64,000 nucleotides of DNA from Omphiscola glabra (taxonomy: Eukaryota; Mollusca; Gastropoda; Lymnaeidae): assembly GCA_964017045.1 (NCBI GenBank), contig OZ024811.1, positions 16,886,312 through 16,950,311 on the forward strand, in the 5' to 3' direction. Both the position numbers and the translations under genes were made by a program. Numbering within the stretch: the first letter of the stretch is position 1; every line of letters begins with the position of its first letter. This document shows, one piece after another, positions 49,351 through 61,515 of the stretch. Under the pieces are notes generated by a model. It ran no database searches, was not told the DNA's origin, and worked only from the letters and a program-made list of their open reading frames with translations.

Positions 49351-50683
49351 TGACAAAAATGTGTGGTTGCGAGACTTGATTTGGGGGGAGGGGGTGCATA
49401 AATGGAAATTCTTATAAATGGCGTTACTTGTATGCATGTTATGTTAGATTTTCAGCCCCCCACCTTTTCCATTGCCCGATATTTTATTTTATAATGATTT
49501 TACGACAAACTTTGTGTTTAAGAGTTGCGTAATGCTAATGTGCCCACACGTGAATAAGATTTATAATTCTGGGTCGTGATGACCTGAGATCAGCACATAA
49601 CATTTCGAACGGTTCCAAGGGACGCTCGTCTACAATTTGAGAACGGCTGATGTATTTTTGTTTGTTTGCAATTCGCCTCTACCGGGGGTCTTTTTTTAAA
49701 ATACAACACAAGCGATGAACACTCGTTCCTAAACTTGGTCATTGTCAGAGCAATTGTAACTGTTTTCGACCAGCAGTACTAGACTTGGCCGTGAGTAAAC
49801 CAAAGTTAACGATGCATAAATATGAAAACGTGAATTAGGTCACCGCGCTGTTCGATTATATCGATTATTTGTTCACCCCTAACCCCCCCCCCCTTTTTAT
49901 CTTATCCCCGAGTCGAAGTGAACTCTAACCCAAGGCTAAATAAACTAAGAAAGGTGTGCCATTGGTATCCATATCGAATCCATATCGAATTGTGATCGAG
50001 TTCAAGATCGGTGTTTGGAGATAGCACGGATCCCACCAACATAGACGACATATGCCTATGACTAAATATATTAGGAAAATATGTGTTTAAGTCCAAAAAA
50101 GAAAAATAATGGCGGTCCTATAATTTTTTTTTGATGCGACCCCAAAGTATACGCGAGTCACGTGGTGTAATAAGATTATTGGTATAGTAAACATTGAAAT
50201 TAGAGGTGGGGCGGCCATTGAGTCATTGGAGATATCTTTCATGTTGGCTAGTCTCCGACCCCAGCAAAGTAAAGATGTTCCGGCGATGAGACAACTCATC
50301 CGTCAGGTCCACCACTTTTTACCTTACCATGTAAGTAGGTCGGAACTATTTTGGATGACACTTTCATGGTTGATATCTTCTAGCTTTTAGCTTTACTCTA
50401 TCCTTGTCCAAGCGGTCATGCGCATTGCCGGGAAATCCCACGTAGCGCTGAGGAATAACACATTGAAAACCGAAGCTGAAGTTTTTATGTTTTTTATGGC
50501 ATTTACAACCAAATATAAATCTTAAGGTGTTTTCACCTTCATAAACTTGCATTTAATTCAACCCTCCCCACACCAACCCCCCCCCCCCCCCCCACACACA
50601 CACTTTCCATAAACCGGAAGAAAATTTAAGACACCCTTTCTAATCCCTTATATTAACTTCGCTTTCGTTCCTGGCTGGCTGGG

Positions 50684-50790
50684 TAGGTGGATGAAGGACT
50701 GCGCGGTGGACTGGCAAAAATCTTCGGAGGGCTAATTAACCCACTTCCCGTCAACCTATCGGGCTAAAAAATTTCATGGCAGAAAATAAG
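50684..50790. repeat. Unclassified interspersed repeat, copy 3 (fragment)
   Basis: GGACTGCGCGGTGGACTGGC, the following AAAATCTTCGGAGGGCTAAT and ACCCACTTCC match copy 2 closely. The rest of the unit is absent. Confidence 0.65.
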
Positions 50791-51181
50791 CTCGAAAATA
50801 ACTCCTTGTTTTTTTTAAAAACCTTTAACTCTTTATTTCCAGTTGTGTCTCAAGTTGTTATGGTGACTGCACATAAAATATCATTTAACAAATATATTTT
50901 AGATATTTTTACTTCTTCTTCTGATACTGCACTATCAAATCATTAAATTATTTTGTTTCTTTTCCTATTTAAAAAAAAAAAGTTTAATACATCACAACAG
51001 GGTCACGTGATCAGTAGTGGAAGCCACTTAAAGGTGAAACATGAATCACGAATACATCTTCAACATTAACGGTGTGGAGGTGTGGAGGTGTGCAGTAACA
51101 GGGATTAATGTAAAACCTCCGGACATGTAGCCATTCAGGCTTCTGTTCGACCCAGTTGTAAGCCACATGCAATGCTAGTGT

Positions 51182-51266
51182 TTACCGATCTTATGTCAAT
51201 AAAGGAACCAGAGTGGGACGCTGGGAAAAGTGCAGAGTGTGATAGTTGGGATTTCGACTGCACGAG
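51182..51266 (+). other. Possible 5' untranslated exon of the seven-domain Kazal gene
   Basis: A good donor (CACGAG/GTAAGA at 51266/51267) has no coding exon before it. The next acceptor that could be used is TTTGGTAG at 52981-52988, just 21 bases before the Kazal ATG at 53010. A noncoding first exon ending at 51266 is therefore possible. The start is not defined; I placed it after a short AT-rich stretch. No transcript evidence is available. Confidence 0.25.
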
Positions 51267-51651
51267 GTAAGAAGCTTTTGGGTTTAATTGTTTTTCTTAC
51301 GGCATTTAAGTTAGACAATAGTTAACTTTTTAGCTACAAAACGATATGTGAGAAATGTAGTCAAGGCAAGACGTGTAATGTAGCACAGCTATGTTTTACA
51401 ACCCACATAGTAATATCACTTGTAAAAACGACAGACACATTAGGAGTAAAAACACCGAAGCATCGTATTCCGAATGGGTATACACTTTTTAAATGAATAA
51501 ACGAACTATCAAAGGTTCAACAAGAGCTGACTCTTCAACAAATGTATGGTTGAGTATTCTATTTATTTTCTTTACACCACCCACCCCCCCCCCCCCGAGC
51601 CTAGGTCAGATACATTTGCTAAATTAAAAAAAAATATTTTTGGACTTGAAT

Positions 51652-51838
51652 TTTTGCAATTTTTTTTAAAAGTACTGCACTATTAATGATTCAACCATTT
51701 GTTTTCTTCATTATTATAATCAATATTTAAAAAAAAATGATACTAAGAATTTACGATAATTTAGAATTGTTACTTAGGTCTGTATTTAAAAAGAAAACAA
51801 AATAACAATTTCATCTGATGTATATATTTCTGTACTAA
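51652..51838. repeat. Direct duplicate, copy 1 of about 185 bp
   Basis: TGCAAT, a T-run, AAAGTACTGCACTATTAATG and onward to GATGTATATATTTCTGTACT recurs almost unchanged at 52592-52778, 940 bases downstream. Confidence 0.9.
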
Positions 51839-52591
51839 TACGTCCAAAAATATTTTTTTTTAAATTTAGCAAATTTATATATATATATATATATATAGTT
51901 TTGAAACCATTACACACCTCTCATTTGTTTTGAAAATATCAGCCGAAAAATATGAATATTATTACACATAAAAAAAAATCTTCCATTTCTTAAAATAATC
52001 GATTTCCTTTTATTTTATTACTCCTTCTTATACTCGTGTGTGTTAATTCTCACTTTCCTATTTTTTTTTAAAAAAATGATATTATTACTGGAGCACCCCA
52101 ATAACCAAAAAAAGTAATAATAAATAATAATAAATAAATAAAATTGATATAAAAGATATCTTCCCTTAAATTTTTTTTTCCTCCTGTAATTATTACAACA
52201 AGCAAAAAAAAAACAAAACAAAAAAAACAACGAAAGAATTTGAAATTGAAATACAATAGTTGCTTACAAACGGCATTACTTTATCTAAATAGCATTTGCC
52301 ATGTATTTAACTGTAGGTAACCCCGGTTGGCATTGACACTCAAATTCAGGCCATATCATTCTAATGAGGCTGAAAGACGGACATCTTCATAATTTTTTAT
52401 AATAAGGTTTCTGTATTACCACCCCTTAATATTTTTTTTCCTTGTCCGTTAACGGCAATCACTGACGTCACGATGAGTCAATATTTGTATACGGGCGTGT
52501 AGCGTTGTAAGGCTCATTGAGAGAGGCGATGGTGTACTTTTTTTATTTCATAAGCTGGGAATATCGACATCCAGTTCCCCAGAACGAGATA

Positions 52592-52778
52592 TTTGCAATT
52601 TTTTTTTTTAAAGTACTGCACTATTAATGATTCAACCATTTCTTTTCTTCATTATTATAATCAATATTTAAAAAAAAATTATACTAAGAATTTACGATAA
52701 TTTAGAATTGTTACTTCGGTCTGTATTTAAAAAGAAAACAAAATAACAGTTTCATCTGATGTATATATTTCTGTACTA
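52592..52778. repeat. Direct duplicate, copy 2 of about 185 bp
   Basis: Nearly identical to 51652-51838, with a few substitutions and T-run length changes. Copy 2 ends 7 bases before a MITE; copy 1 has no MITE beside it. Confidence 0.9.
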
Positions 52779-52785
52779 AAACTTA

Positions 52786-52949
52786 GGGTCGGTTCACACG
52801 ATCAAATTTTCCTTCACGCATTTGATGCAATTCGTGTATGTAGTCTTTTCAAATTACTATTTGACCAAATTCACCAAAAAAGAAACCACGCACAAAATAG
52901 TGCGTTCGTACAACAAATTTTCACGAAATTTGATCGTGTGAACTGACGT
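52786..52949 (+). mobile_element. Harbinger-type MITE, copy 1
   Basis: 164 bp with inverted ends GGGTCGGTTCACACGATCAA and TTGATCGTGTGAACTGACGT, flanked by TTA on both sides (52783-52785, 52950-52952). A 3-bp TWA duplication with G-rich inverted ends is typical of PIF/Harbinger MITEs. It lies 60 bases upstream of the Kazal start codon. Confidence 0.8.
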
Positions 52950-53009
52950 TTAATCTCAATATTACGTTTGTCATTGTTACTTTGGTAGGCACACATTTCT
53001 GGCTTCACA

Positions 53010-56000
53010 ATGAACATCAAATCGCCATTACGAGCAATCCTAATTCTGTGTTTCCTGACCATTGTTCAAGGTAAGAACATTAGGACTCTTAGGATAATTT
53101 TACGCCTGGGCATCGCTAAGTTAGCGTGCAATGGGGTGCGGGTGAATTCATGCAAAATCTGCAGATCAATTATCAGCTAGTGATTTCATTGATTGTCTTA
53201 AAAACAAGACTTTTGTCTCTGCATACAATTGAAAGCGTGTTTGGTTTCGGGATGAAGTGAAGCCGTGAGTTCACACGCTGCGGTAGCCTATAGCGCAAAT
53301 AAAATCACTTATATATTTTTTTTCCAGAAGTCACTGAATCACCAACCATTTAAACGACATTTGCTATTAAGCCATACAGCCTCTAAGATAGAAATGGGTA
53401 TCAATTTTGTTTCAACATGTGTAAAATTAATATTCGTGTAATGGAAGGAGACTTAAAGCCGATACAACCATTACACTAGTTTTTGTTCACCAATGCCTTA
53501 CACAACCGGTTTTAAATTCCGCGGCTTAGTTGCCATCTTAAATTTTTGTTATGAAAACAACTTTATTTTAGTAGCGTAGTCAAGAGACTTCGTTCCACGG
53601 CCACTCAGCATGATGACATACGCTGTTAATGTCGCGTGTGTCCAAAAAAAACAACAAAATATTTCCTTTGCAAAGTCTAAAGTTAAAAGCTACTTTGCAA
53701 CTTTAAGGTCTTAAAATTGTAAAGGACATCATAGATTTACCTCAAATCTGAAACGTTACTGAACAATAAATTGTCTATTCTTCAAACGAGTTATTTTTAA
53801 CTTTTTTTTAGCTTTAAAATCGTAATTTAATATAGATTCTTAAAATAACTTTAAAAAAAAACAAATTAAATAACCATATTGGTATTTGTTTAAATTGAAT
53901 AAATGTGTCAGTGCTCTTGGTATAAAATTAATTTAAATTAGGCCTTAATATAATTGCAATGGACATTACCAGCTCTAAAAGATCTTTAACTAATCCTTGT
54001 TTTACTTATTGAGACAGAATAATACTCCTGGTATCCAGGGCCGGATTTACAATTGTAGGGGCCCTAGGCCAAAAAAAAAATTTGAGGCCACATTTTGAAA
54101 AATAAAAAAAATATTGCTAAGTTTTTTTTTTAATGCAAAAATATATATTTTTTATATACTACTCCCAATTTTGGAGCACCTTATTTCGCGGGGCCCTTAG
54201 GCCACGGTCTAGTCGGCCTGTCTGTAAATCCGGCCCTGCTGGTATCAGATTCTTACATCAAACTCAAATACATCTGATTGATTACATTCGTCGTATTCTT
54301 TACACGTGCAATTGCCGCGTTAACACTTAAATGAGCAAAAGCCATTTTCCATAAGTAATTTAACTTTAAACTCTAAATGTATTTAACATACGGTACATTC
54401 ATTCAAACACATGGATAGCACAACTGTTATAAAAGAGTATTAAAGATAAGATAAGATTATTTTATTAATCCAAACAAATGGAAATAGTGTTGCGTATTTT
54501 GCATTGTACATTGTCAGCACATACATAAAACAATTTGAACACGAGACATCCACATTTGATTATTTTACTAGTGAAAAAGGACAGCCATTAAGCGAATTCT
54601 CTTAGCCATTTGAGGGACTTATTAGTTCTCATTTAGATTTGTGACGTCAGGCGGAGCAAGCTGGTAAATTCTTACAGATTGGGGAACAGAAGATGTTTCG
54701 TATCTTTCAGTTCCTCGCCCTGGGAGAAAGAATTCGTTTCGAACCGGCCGATCCTAAGTGTCTGTGATGTAGAGGGTGGGACATTCTAGAGAATACGTCA
54801 TAGCAATACGTCACCAAGTAATTCGCGGTAAAAAGCGTTCATTTAATAATCAAGCTCTTATAAACTCATTTTCCGCCGCGCACTAATTATTTAGTTGAAT
54901 TCCCATAATCGTCAAAATGTTAAAAGGTTCAACCGACCTTTAAAATCAATATGATTTAAATTCATGTTTGATATATTTCCATAGATGCGCTTTCAGTCAT
55001 GGTAATGGTGGTTGCATCAATGCCAATGAAAGTTTTACATTTTTTAATACAAACTCTTCCTCGCTTCATGCGCTAACACGGTGATCTAGATAGATCTAAG
55101 TCATAGATGTAAGCAAACGTTTTGTGCAGATGGCCACATTGACAATAAATATAAAGCTATTAAGGGGGTCGCATGTATATTATGTCCATTTTTTATATGT
55201 TGATAAACATTTCTCTATTTTAAAATCGGTAAATTTGCATGTTAGCATTGCAGGATAAAAGTAAAGGACTGTTTAAAAAAAAAGGAAATTAGAATGAAAT
55301 ATCATTAAAAAATGTTACAACAGTCATAACGGTACATGAAATACTGTAAAATTCAATAAAATAACTTAAAAACAATGTATTTTTAAAAAAATATTTCTAA
55401 ATGTTTACGAGGGCAGCATTTTGTTCGCGTGCCGCAGTTTGCCCACCCCTGATCTAAGTCTAAATCGCATACAAGTTCAAAATAACAAATTGAAAGTAAA
55501 TGAGAATTACAATACTATGTTTGCAGAAGAAGCTTGCATTTATCATTAAATCAGAAACAGTCTACATAATATCATTGTGAAATGTAATTAAGTGAATTTA
55601 ATGATAGACGCAATCAAGAATTGTTGAAAATTATTCAAACGTATCTTTTTGTATCCCCTTCTTTATTCCAGGCCTATCACGCAGGATAGTTTGTCAAAGA
55701 GCATGTCCCAAGCTGTACAGTCCTGTGTGCGGAACTGACGGCGTCACTTACATGAACCCATGTGAACTTACTGTGGCCGCCTGCAGCAACGCACAAGGGG
55801 TCAGTATAGGTCTGGCTTACAGTGGCGAATGCAAGAAACCGGTTATACCCCAGGCGGCGAATCCATGCGAAGCGGCCTGTCCGGAAATTTATGAACCCAT
55901 TTGTGGTGCTGACGGGCAGACCTATCCAAGCGTTTGTTATTTGAAGTTGGAGAACTGCAAGAGGAAGGGGAGCAATCAGGTGTCGGTTGCCAGTGACGGC

Positions 56001-56879
56001 CCTTGTCAAGGTAAAGTGAATCCAGCACCGCCTGAGGAATGCCAGACGTTCTGCACGTTGGACTACACACCAGTCTGCGGCAGCGACGGGAAAACCTACG
56101 GCAATTTGTGCTCTCTGAACGCAGCCAACTGCGGAAAGAACGACGCGGATAAGGTCACGAAAGCCTACCAAGGAGAATGCACCACCAACGCCCGATCCTC
56201 TGATTGTAACATGCGATGTTACAAGATTTACGCCCCTGTATGCGGGAGTGACGGCGCGACGTATGCGAGCTATTGTTATCTCAACTCCTCGAATTGCGGC
56301 AAGGCTGACCAGGAGAAGGTCGCTTTAGTTCACGAAGGTCAGTGTACAACGACACCCGCGGTCCGGGTCGAGAAAGTAGAATGCCCCACGATATGTCCGG
56401 CAATATACGCCCCTGTCTGCGGAAGTGACAACGTCACCTATGCCAGCGCGTGTAATCTGAACGCCGCGAACTGCAGCAGGGCGAGCAATGCTAAGATTGC
56501 GGGTTTCTACGACGGGGAGTGCAGGTCAGCAAGGGTCGTCGTCGACTGCCCTCAAATCTGCCCCGCCATCTACGCCCCTGTTTGCGGAAGCGACAGCGTC
56601 ACTTATTCCAGCATCTGTAATCTCAACGCCGTCAACTGCAGCAGGCCGGCCGATGCCAAGATCAGATCTTACTCCAGCGGGGAATGCACCGCAGCAACAA
56701 ATACCCAGCCCTGCCCCAAGTTCTGTACGATGCTCTACGATCCCGTGTGTGGTAGCGACGGCGTCACGTATCCCAATGAGTGCACATTTAAAGCACGCAC
56801 CTGTGGGAAGTCGGAGATAACAAAGGCGTATACAGGCGAGTGTCGGAGAAACGGCTGGGTGGTTAACAGCATTGGTTAA
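53010..56879 (+). CDS. Secreted seven-domain Kazal serine protease inhibitor
   Basis: Exon 1 (53010-53070) encodes a signal peptide (MNIKSPLRAILILCFLTIVQ). A phase-1 intron of 2.6 kb follows, and exon 2 (55672-56879) encodes the rest, 422 residues in all. Seven Kazal domains start at about residues 28, 86, 144, 199, 258, 313 and 368. Each has six cysteines spaced C-x3-C-x7-C-x10-C-x6-C-x(9-15)-C and the conserved PVCGxDGxTY motif. The P1 residue, two after the second Cys, is K, E, L, K, A, A and M in order. By Kazal rules this predicts inhibition of trypsin-like (K), chymotrypsin/subtilisin-like (L, M) and elastase-like (A) proteases, with domain 2 unclear. Domains 5 and 6 are the most alike, a sign of recent internal duplication. 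No transmembrane segment is seen, so it is probably released. It is a tail-to-tail partner of the gene at 59115-61515. Confidence 0.9.
54036..54238. mobile_element. Non-autonomous hAT element with 8-bp target duplication
   Basis: 203 bp. Inverted ends CAGGGCCGGATTTACA and TGTAAATCCGGCCCTG. CTGGTATC flanks both sides (54028-54035 and 54239-54246), a perfect duplication. GGGGCCCTAGGCC and GGGGCCCTTAGGCC blocks sit just inside the ends. Confidence 0.88.
55102..55451. mobile_element. Non-autonomous hAT element with 8-bp target duplication
   Basis: 350 bp, AT-rich, with worn ends (left CATAGATGTAAGCAAACG, right GCAGTTTGCCCACCCCTG). ATCTAAGT flanks both sides exactly (55094-55101, 55452-55459). 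Confidence 0.75.
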
Positions 56880-59114
56880 GGGTCATTCTTTTAAGCATCT
56901 CATTTTTCTCCTTTAAATTTTTAGAAGCAAGAAAGGTCAACTTATATTAATTGCTAGGAGAGATTTATAATTATAACAATTGGGAATTTTAAAAAAGTAG
57001 AATTTCATTTCAGGCTTACAGAGCTAATCCCCGCTTCTAAACAATTTCTTTTTATTTATACAAGGTCTGCATTTCCCCATCCTGATTCTTCACATAATGG
57101 TACAAGCCGATATATTAAATAGCTCAAAACTTAAATTTCATTGTTTTTTTAAATTTTTGTTTGAGTGATAGTATTTATATCTGATTATATTTTTAATAGA
57201 CGGGTTAAACTTTGACGGGTTAAACTTTGACTGGTTAAACTTTGACGGGTTAAACTTTGACGGGTTAAACTTTGACGGGCTAAACTTTGACGGGTTAAAC
57301 TTTGACGGGTTAAACTTTGACGGGCTAAACTTTGACGGGTTAAACTTTGACGGGTTAAACTTTGACGGGTTAAACTTTGACGGGTTAAACTTTGACGGGT
57401 TAAACTTTGTCGGGCCAAATTTGTTTGAATGGCTACTAGTAAATTTTAGCATTCACGTGATAAATTTGAAAGGATTATTAAGGAGGAGGGGGCTGTTTAA
57501 CCTGCCTGCAGACCTCCCCCTGCCCACCACCATCCCTTTAGAAAAAAAAAAAATATTCAATATTTCTTTAAAATAAATATCTTAAACCATAATTGACTCT
57601 GACGTATGTGTTAGTGAAGATAAGCATAATGTGTTACGAATCTGCGTGCTAAACATTAACGAAACTTTTTATTGTTAAACAAGATATGTCAAAGGAAAAA
57701 AAAAGATAAACAATAAAAATTTTTGAAAAGGAAAACACAACTCACTACATTTTCAATTGATTTAAATTTGAAAATCATACCGGCTTCATTCAGTAAGAGA
57801 TAGAACAAACCCATCGCCAAATATGGAACACAAAAAAAAGTAAAAGTAGTTGAGTGTAACATAATGATTTATTTCTTGGGCAATTATGAAATGGTTTGAA
57901 ATAATTTTTTTTTTTTAAATATATAAAAAAGTGGGAAAATGGTAGAATCTTTCTGTTTAATTTGGTTGAGAAAAATTAATGTTAACTCCAGTCTGCCTAG
58001 TTCAGATTGTTTTTTTTCCCAACAAGTTAATAAAGTAATTTGACCCCTAAGCATAACTAATTTTTTTTGTAATCTTTCGTGAGAATTGTAATACAAAGTA
58101 TGGGAAATGCAATATCCATTCTAAGTTAACACTGGTATAGTAATTTTAACATTGTACTTGCTCGTTCATACTACCAGTAGTAATTATATTGCTCGGATTA
58201 CCGAATATAAAAATAGTGCGAAGCGAAAGAAAAAAAAGGTAAGTTAATAGTTCAGTTGTGTCGCAACGAGTGGCGAGCAGTCTTAAGCTAATTGTCCGCA
58301 TTGTCCAGCTCTGGGTTGACTCTTGGTTTGTAAGCGTTTTTTTTAGATGTTTTAAACAAGTGCTCGGCAATCATTTTTCTTTTCCAAAAGCAGGAATCCA
58401 TTGGCGTTTCCAAGAATCCATATCGACGGCTGTCCTGGATACATTTCTATCATCTTTAAGTTTGAAAATTTGTGGGTAATGTCCCCTGTCAAGAAAAAAC
58501 AGTTCCTACGTGTGCTTGATGCTCTCACACCTTTGGGAAATATTTTTGCGCGGCACAAATTGTATCATCTGGCGGCAAACAGTTTGAGGGACTCATTTCT
58601 AAGCAATATTCTTTGTGCGACTTATACTTCGTGTCTTATATGATATAAAGGTATGTTTAATTATGCCATTTATTTGTAATTTGAATACACCTTTTAACAG
58701 GTTTAAAATGTATAAACATATAAATACTAAGACAAAAAAAAAACAACAATATCAAATGGTGATGATGATAATACTAACAGTAATAACTAGTGAGTAATCA
58801 ACCAACGGACACAAGAGATAGATTCCACTAGCAAAACTTACTAAGTAGAGTCTGGTTAATTTCGAGAAAAAGTAGTTTTTTTTTTTTAGTAAATTATTTT
58901 TTATGCAGCGAATATTAGCATTTATAATTTTGTATGTGTCATTTTACATTTAAGTGAGGCTTTTAATTCAATAAATACATAAAACAATGTAGATTGAAAC
59001 TAAACAGACCTGCGAAAATAATTAACTCGTTTTTTTTTCTTTAAAAAATGGACTTGGCTGGTTTTTGGAAACGGCCTCCTTAAAGTTTTCTAAAATTATT
59101 TTAGTTAACCGTTT
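56880..59114. other. Space between the tail-to-tail Kazal genes
   Basis: Apart from the minisatellite at 57199-57415 this is AT-rich with homopolymers. The part 58250-58640 is less AT-rich and has short ORFs on both strands, but none with a recognisable motif. A third, decayed Kazal copy was looked for and not found. Confidence 0.55.
57199..57415. repeat. 15-bp minisatellite
   Basis: About 14 units of GACGGGTTAAACTTT, with GGGCTAAAC and GACTGGTT variants. It lies 320 bases 3' of the seven-domain Kazal stop. Confidence 0.95.
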
Positions 59115-61515
59115 TCACTGACCTCTGGCGCATACCCCAGCTTTAACAATTTTAACGCCTGGTTGAAATGCGTCGCAGTTTTCTTGCTCGAGAAAACAAG
59201 CACTATTGTACGTCACATCGTCACTGCCACACACAGGCTGGTAGACGTCGCTGCACACCAGCGGACACTTTGGTTTAGAGTTTGCGCACGGTCCTTCGTT
59301 TTTCGCTCTGATCTTGTCGTTTTCATTTCTATCGCAGTTTTCTCCATCCAGGTAGCACCGGCTGGGATAGGTCACCCCGTCGCTGCCACACACGGGATTC
59401 CACTTAACGATGCAAACAATCGGACACACCGGATCCGTCTTGTTGCAGACGCCTTCGTGCGAAAGCTCCGTTTTGTTGCGGCACAGCGCTTCTTCCATGG
59501 CGCACGAATTGGGGTAGGTGACTCCGTCTGTCCCGCACAACGGCCGGAAGATCATAGGACATGGCCTGTCACAACCCAGCTCCCGGCATTCGCCCTCGTA
59601 CCACACCGTGATGGGGTTTTCGGAAGTCTTCTTGCAGTTTGACATTCTCAAAGCGCATTCGTTTTCGTACGTGACGTTGTTTGACCCGCACACGGGTCGG
59701 TGTGTCAACGGACACGGCTTCTTGCACCAGTCCCGCTCACAGCTTCCTTCGTGCAAGAGGACAACCGGCCCCGGGGCTGAAATTCCACAGCCAACCTTCT
59801 CCAACTCGCACAGGTTGCCGTAGGTGACTCCATCACTGCCGCAGACAGGAGAATTTATTTGGTCACACGACCACGGGCATCTCTTGACGTAGCAGGCCCC
59901 ACTGTGTGTGACCGCTATCTGATCAGCGTTGGGTTTTCGGCAGCTGGTCGCGGCAAGAAGGCACCAGTTGTTGTACGTGATATGGTCAGTACCACAGACA
60001 GGCTGGTAGCCCTCTGGACAGAACTTCGGACACGGAGTAGGTTTAATTGCATTGATTTGTACTGTGGGGAATAAGCATAAGGACTTTCAAAGTAAATAAA
60101 ATATACATTTTTTCAATACAAATTAAAAATTAAAGCAAGTAGACATTCATTTGATATAAAATTTAATATTAAAGAACTCAGATACTATTTCCATAATGTA
60201 TTTAAAAGAATTTAGACATCTATTTTCATACCTAAATTTAATATTAAAGAAATTTGACATATATATTTATTTAAAATTTGGATCAGGAAGCAAACAATAT
60301 AATCTTTTAAAAAAGCTTCATGTGAAAGATGTGTTTATTTTTCATATGCTACACTGTGCTACCGTGGCAGAATAGTCTACTCTGGACTTAAAACCCGTAG
60401 CAAAAGACTAGGCAAGCAAAGACAACTCGAGGGTGAATGGTACTCCGGATAACACAGGATGGCATCTTGTCCAAGGTAAGGCAGACTCTGAAATCAAACC
60501 CGGAGATGGAGTCCCGTAGGCAGTACGACATTGAAAAACAATGCAAACTCTGACAACTCGTTCAACGCGGAACGCACGAAGCGCACAGGGGAATTCGCAA
60601 ACAAAAAACAAAACAAAGACTAACAAGCAAACAAACAAACACAAATCTGATGGTCATGTACTGCGTCAGACATCTATTTATGGTCGTCTTGACTTATTCT
60701 TGCCATTGGAGCAAATAGGCAAAGAAGGGAAGATGTCGAGGCTGGGAATTGTGCAGCCCTCCCTTGCTTCAAGAAAGTATGCAGCTCATGTAAAGGCTGG
60801 TTCTCAAGCCGGTGTGGTCATCTGCGCATGCGCGGGACGAACTTTAAATAACCGTATCAATAAGAGACAGATCATAAATAATTAAACAATTATTTTTAAA
60901 AAAATGATAAAACCAAAATTATATTAAATAAATAAAATAAAGTGATGCTTTTTATTCATTTTCTTGTCCATTATGTTTCATTAGAAGTGTTTAAATTTCT
61001 TTTGAATAGACTTCCAAGGAACAAAAATCAAGTATGAGATTTTAAAATAATTTATTTCAGTGACCTAAGCAGTCCTGTAAATGTAGACGTTGACACACAT
61101 TTGGTGTGCAGTGCTTTAAGTCAGGGCCGGATTAAGCCATTAAAGTGCCCAAGACACAAGCCCACATGGGTGCCCCCTTCTGCCCGGTGCCCCTGATCTA
61201 TTTGTTCAAAAAAAGGGACTTGTGGTGCCCCCAAACGCTTGGCTCTCAAGGCACGTGCCTTATTTGACTAAGTTAATTCGGGCCTGCTTTAAGTGTAATC
61301 AATTAATTAGAATGGCGACACGACAACGGCTTCGAGCAGTGGGCCCCAGAATGCGGCAGTTCTTTGCTATTTAATATTTCTTTCATATGAGTTTGCTGAT
61401 TATGGGATATGTATAAGGTTAAAAAATAAAATTACATTGAACTTAAAAATGTATACTCACCTTGCTTATCCAAGGTGGTAGCAATCACCAAAATTATAAT
61501 GTATATTGAATTCAT
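59115..61515 (-). CDS. Secreted six-domain Kazal serine protease inhibitor
   Basis: Exon 1 (61515-61461) encodes a short signal peptide (MNSIYIIILVIATTLDKQ). After a phase-1 intron of 1.4 kb, exon 2 (60061-59115) runs to a TGA, giving 333 residues. Six Kazal domains lie at about 29-75, 80-126, 131-177, 182-224, 231-277 and 284-329, each with six cysteines and a CGxDxxTY core (CGSNNVTY in domain 3). P1 residues are E, Q, L, M, V and D, a different set from the neighbour and without Lys or Arg, so trypsin is an unlikely target. Domain 4 has a shortened last loop. Linkers are only 4-6 residues. The short signal peptide leaves some doubt about the true start. The layout (signal exon, phase-1 intron after a CAA-G end, one long exon) matches the plus-strand gene, so the two are probably paralogues. 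Confidence 0.88.
60062..61460 (-). other. Intron 1 of the six-domain Kazal gene
   Basis: GTGAGT donor and TTCCCCACAG acceptor on the minus strand. 60400-60620 is less AT-rich and unidentified. A hAT element at 61122 is listed separately. Confidence 0.7.
61122..61286. mobile_element. Non-autonomous hAT element with 8-bp target duplication
   Basis: 165 bp. Left end CAGGGCCGGATTAAGCC and right end GTTAATTCGGGCCTG are imperfect inverted repeats of the same type as the element at 54036. CTTTAAGT flanks both sides exactly (61114-61121, 61287-61294). Confidence 0.82.

Larger units (their letters stand above)
44372..53009. other. Intergenic region rich in repeats
   Basis: Between the DTHD1-like stop and the Kazal start I find no convincing coding exon. 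44372-46330 is AT-rich with a G-run at 45615-45632; the segment 44728-44930 is less AT-rich but has no recognisable protein. 48050-48780, 49400-50640 and 50900-51630 show nothing I can name. Confidence 0.5.
53071..55671 (+). other. Intron 1 of the seven-domain Kazal gene
   Basis: GTAAGA donor and TTTATTCCAG acceptor. It carries two hAT elements (listed). The remaining sequence is AT-rich with no exon seen. Confidence 0.7.

Noticed and set aside
55677..56171. 164-codon minus-strand ORF
   Set aside because: Shadow of the Kazal exon on the other strand; no motif of its own.
58250..58640. Coding exon between the Kazal genes
   Set aside because: Short overlapping ORFs on both strands, no cysteine pattern or other motif, and no clear splice pair.
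59163..59642. 159-codon plus-strand ORF
   Set aside because: Shadow of the minus-strand Kazal exon.
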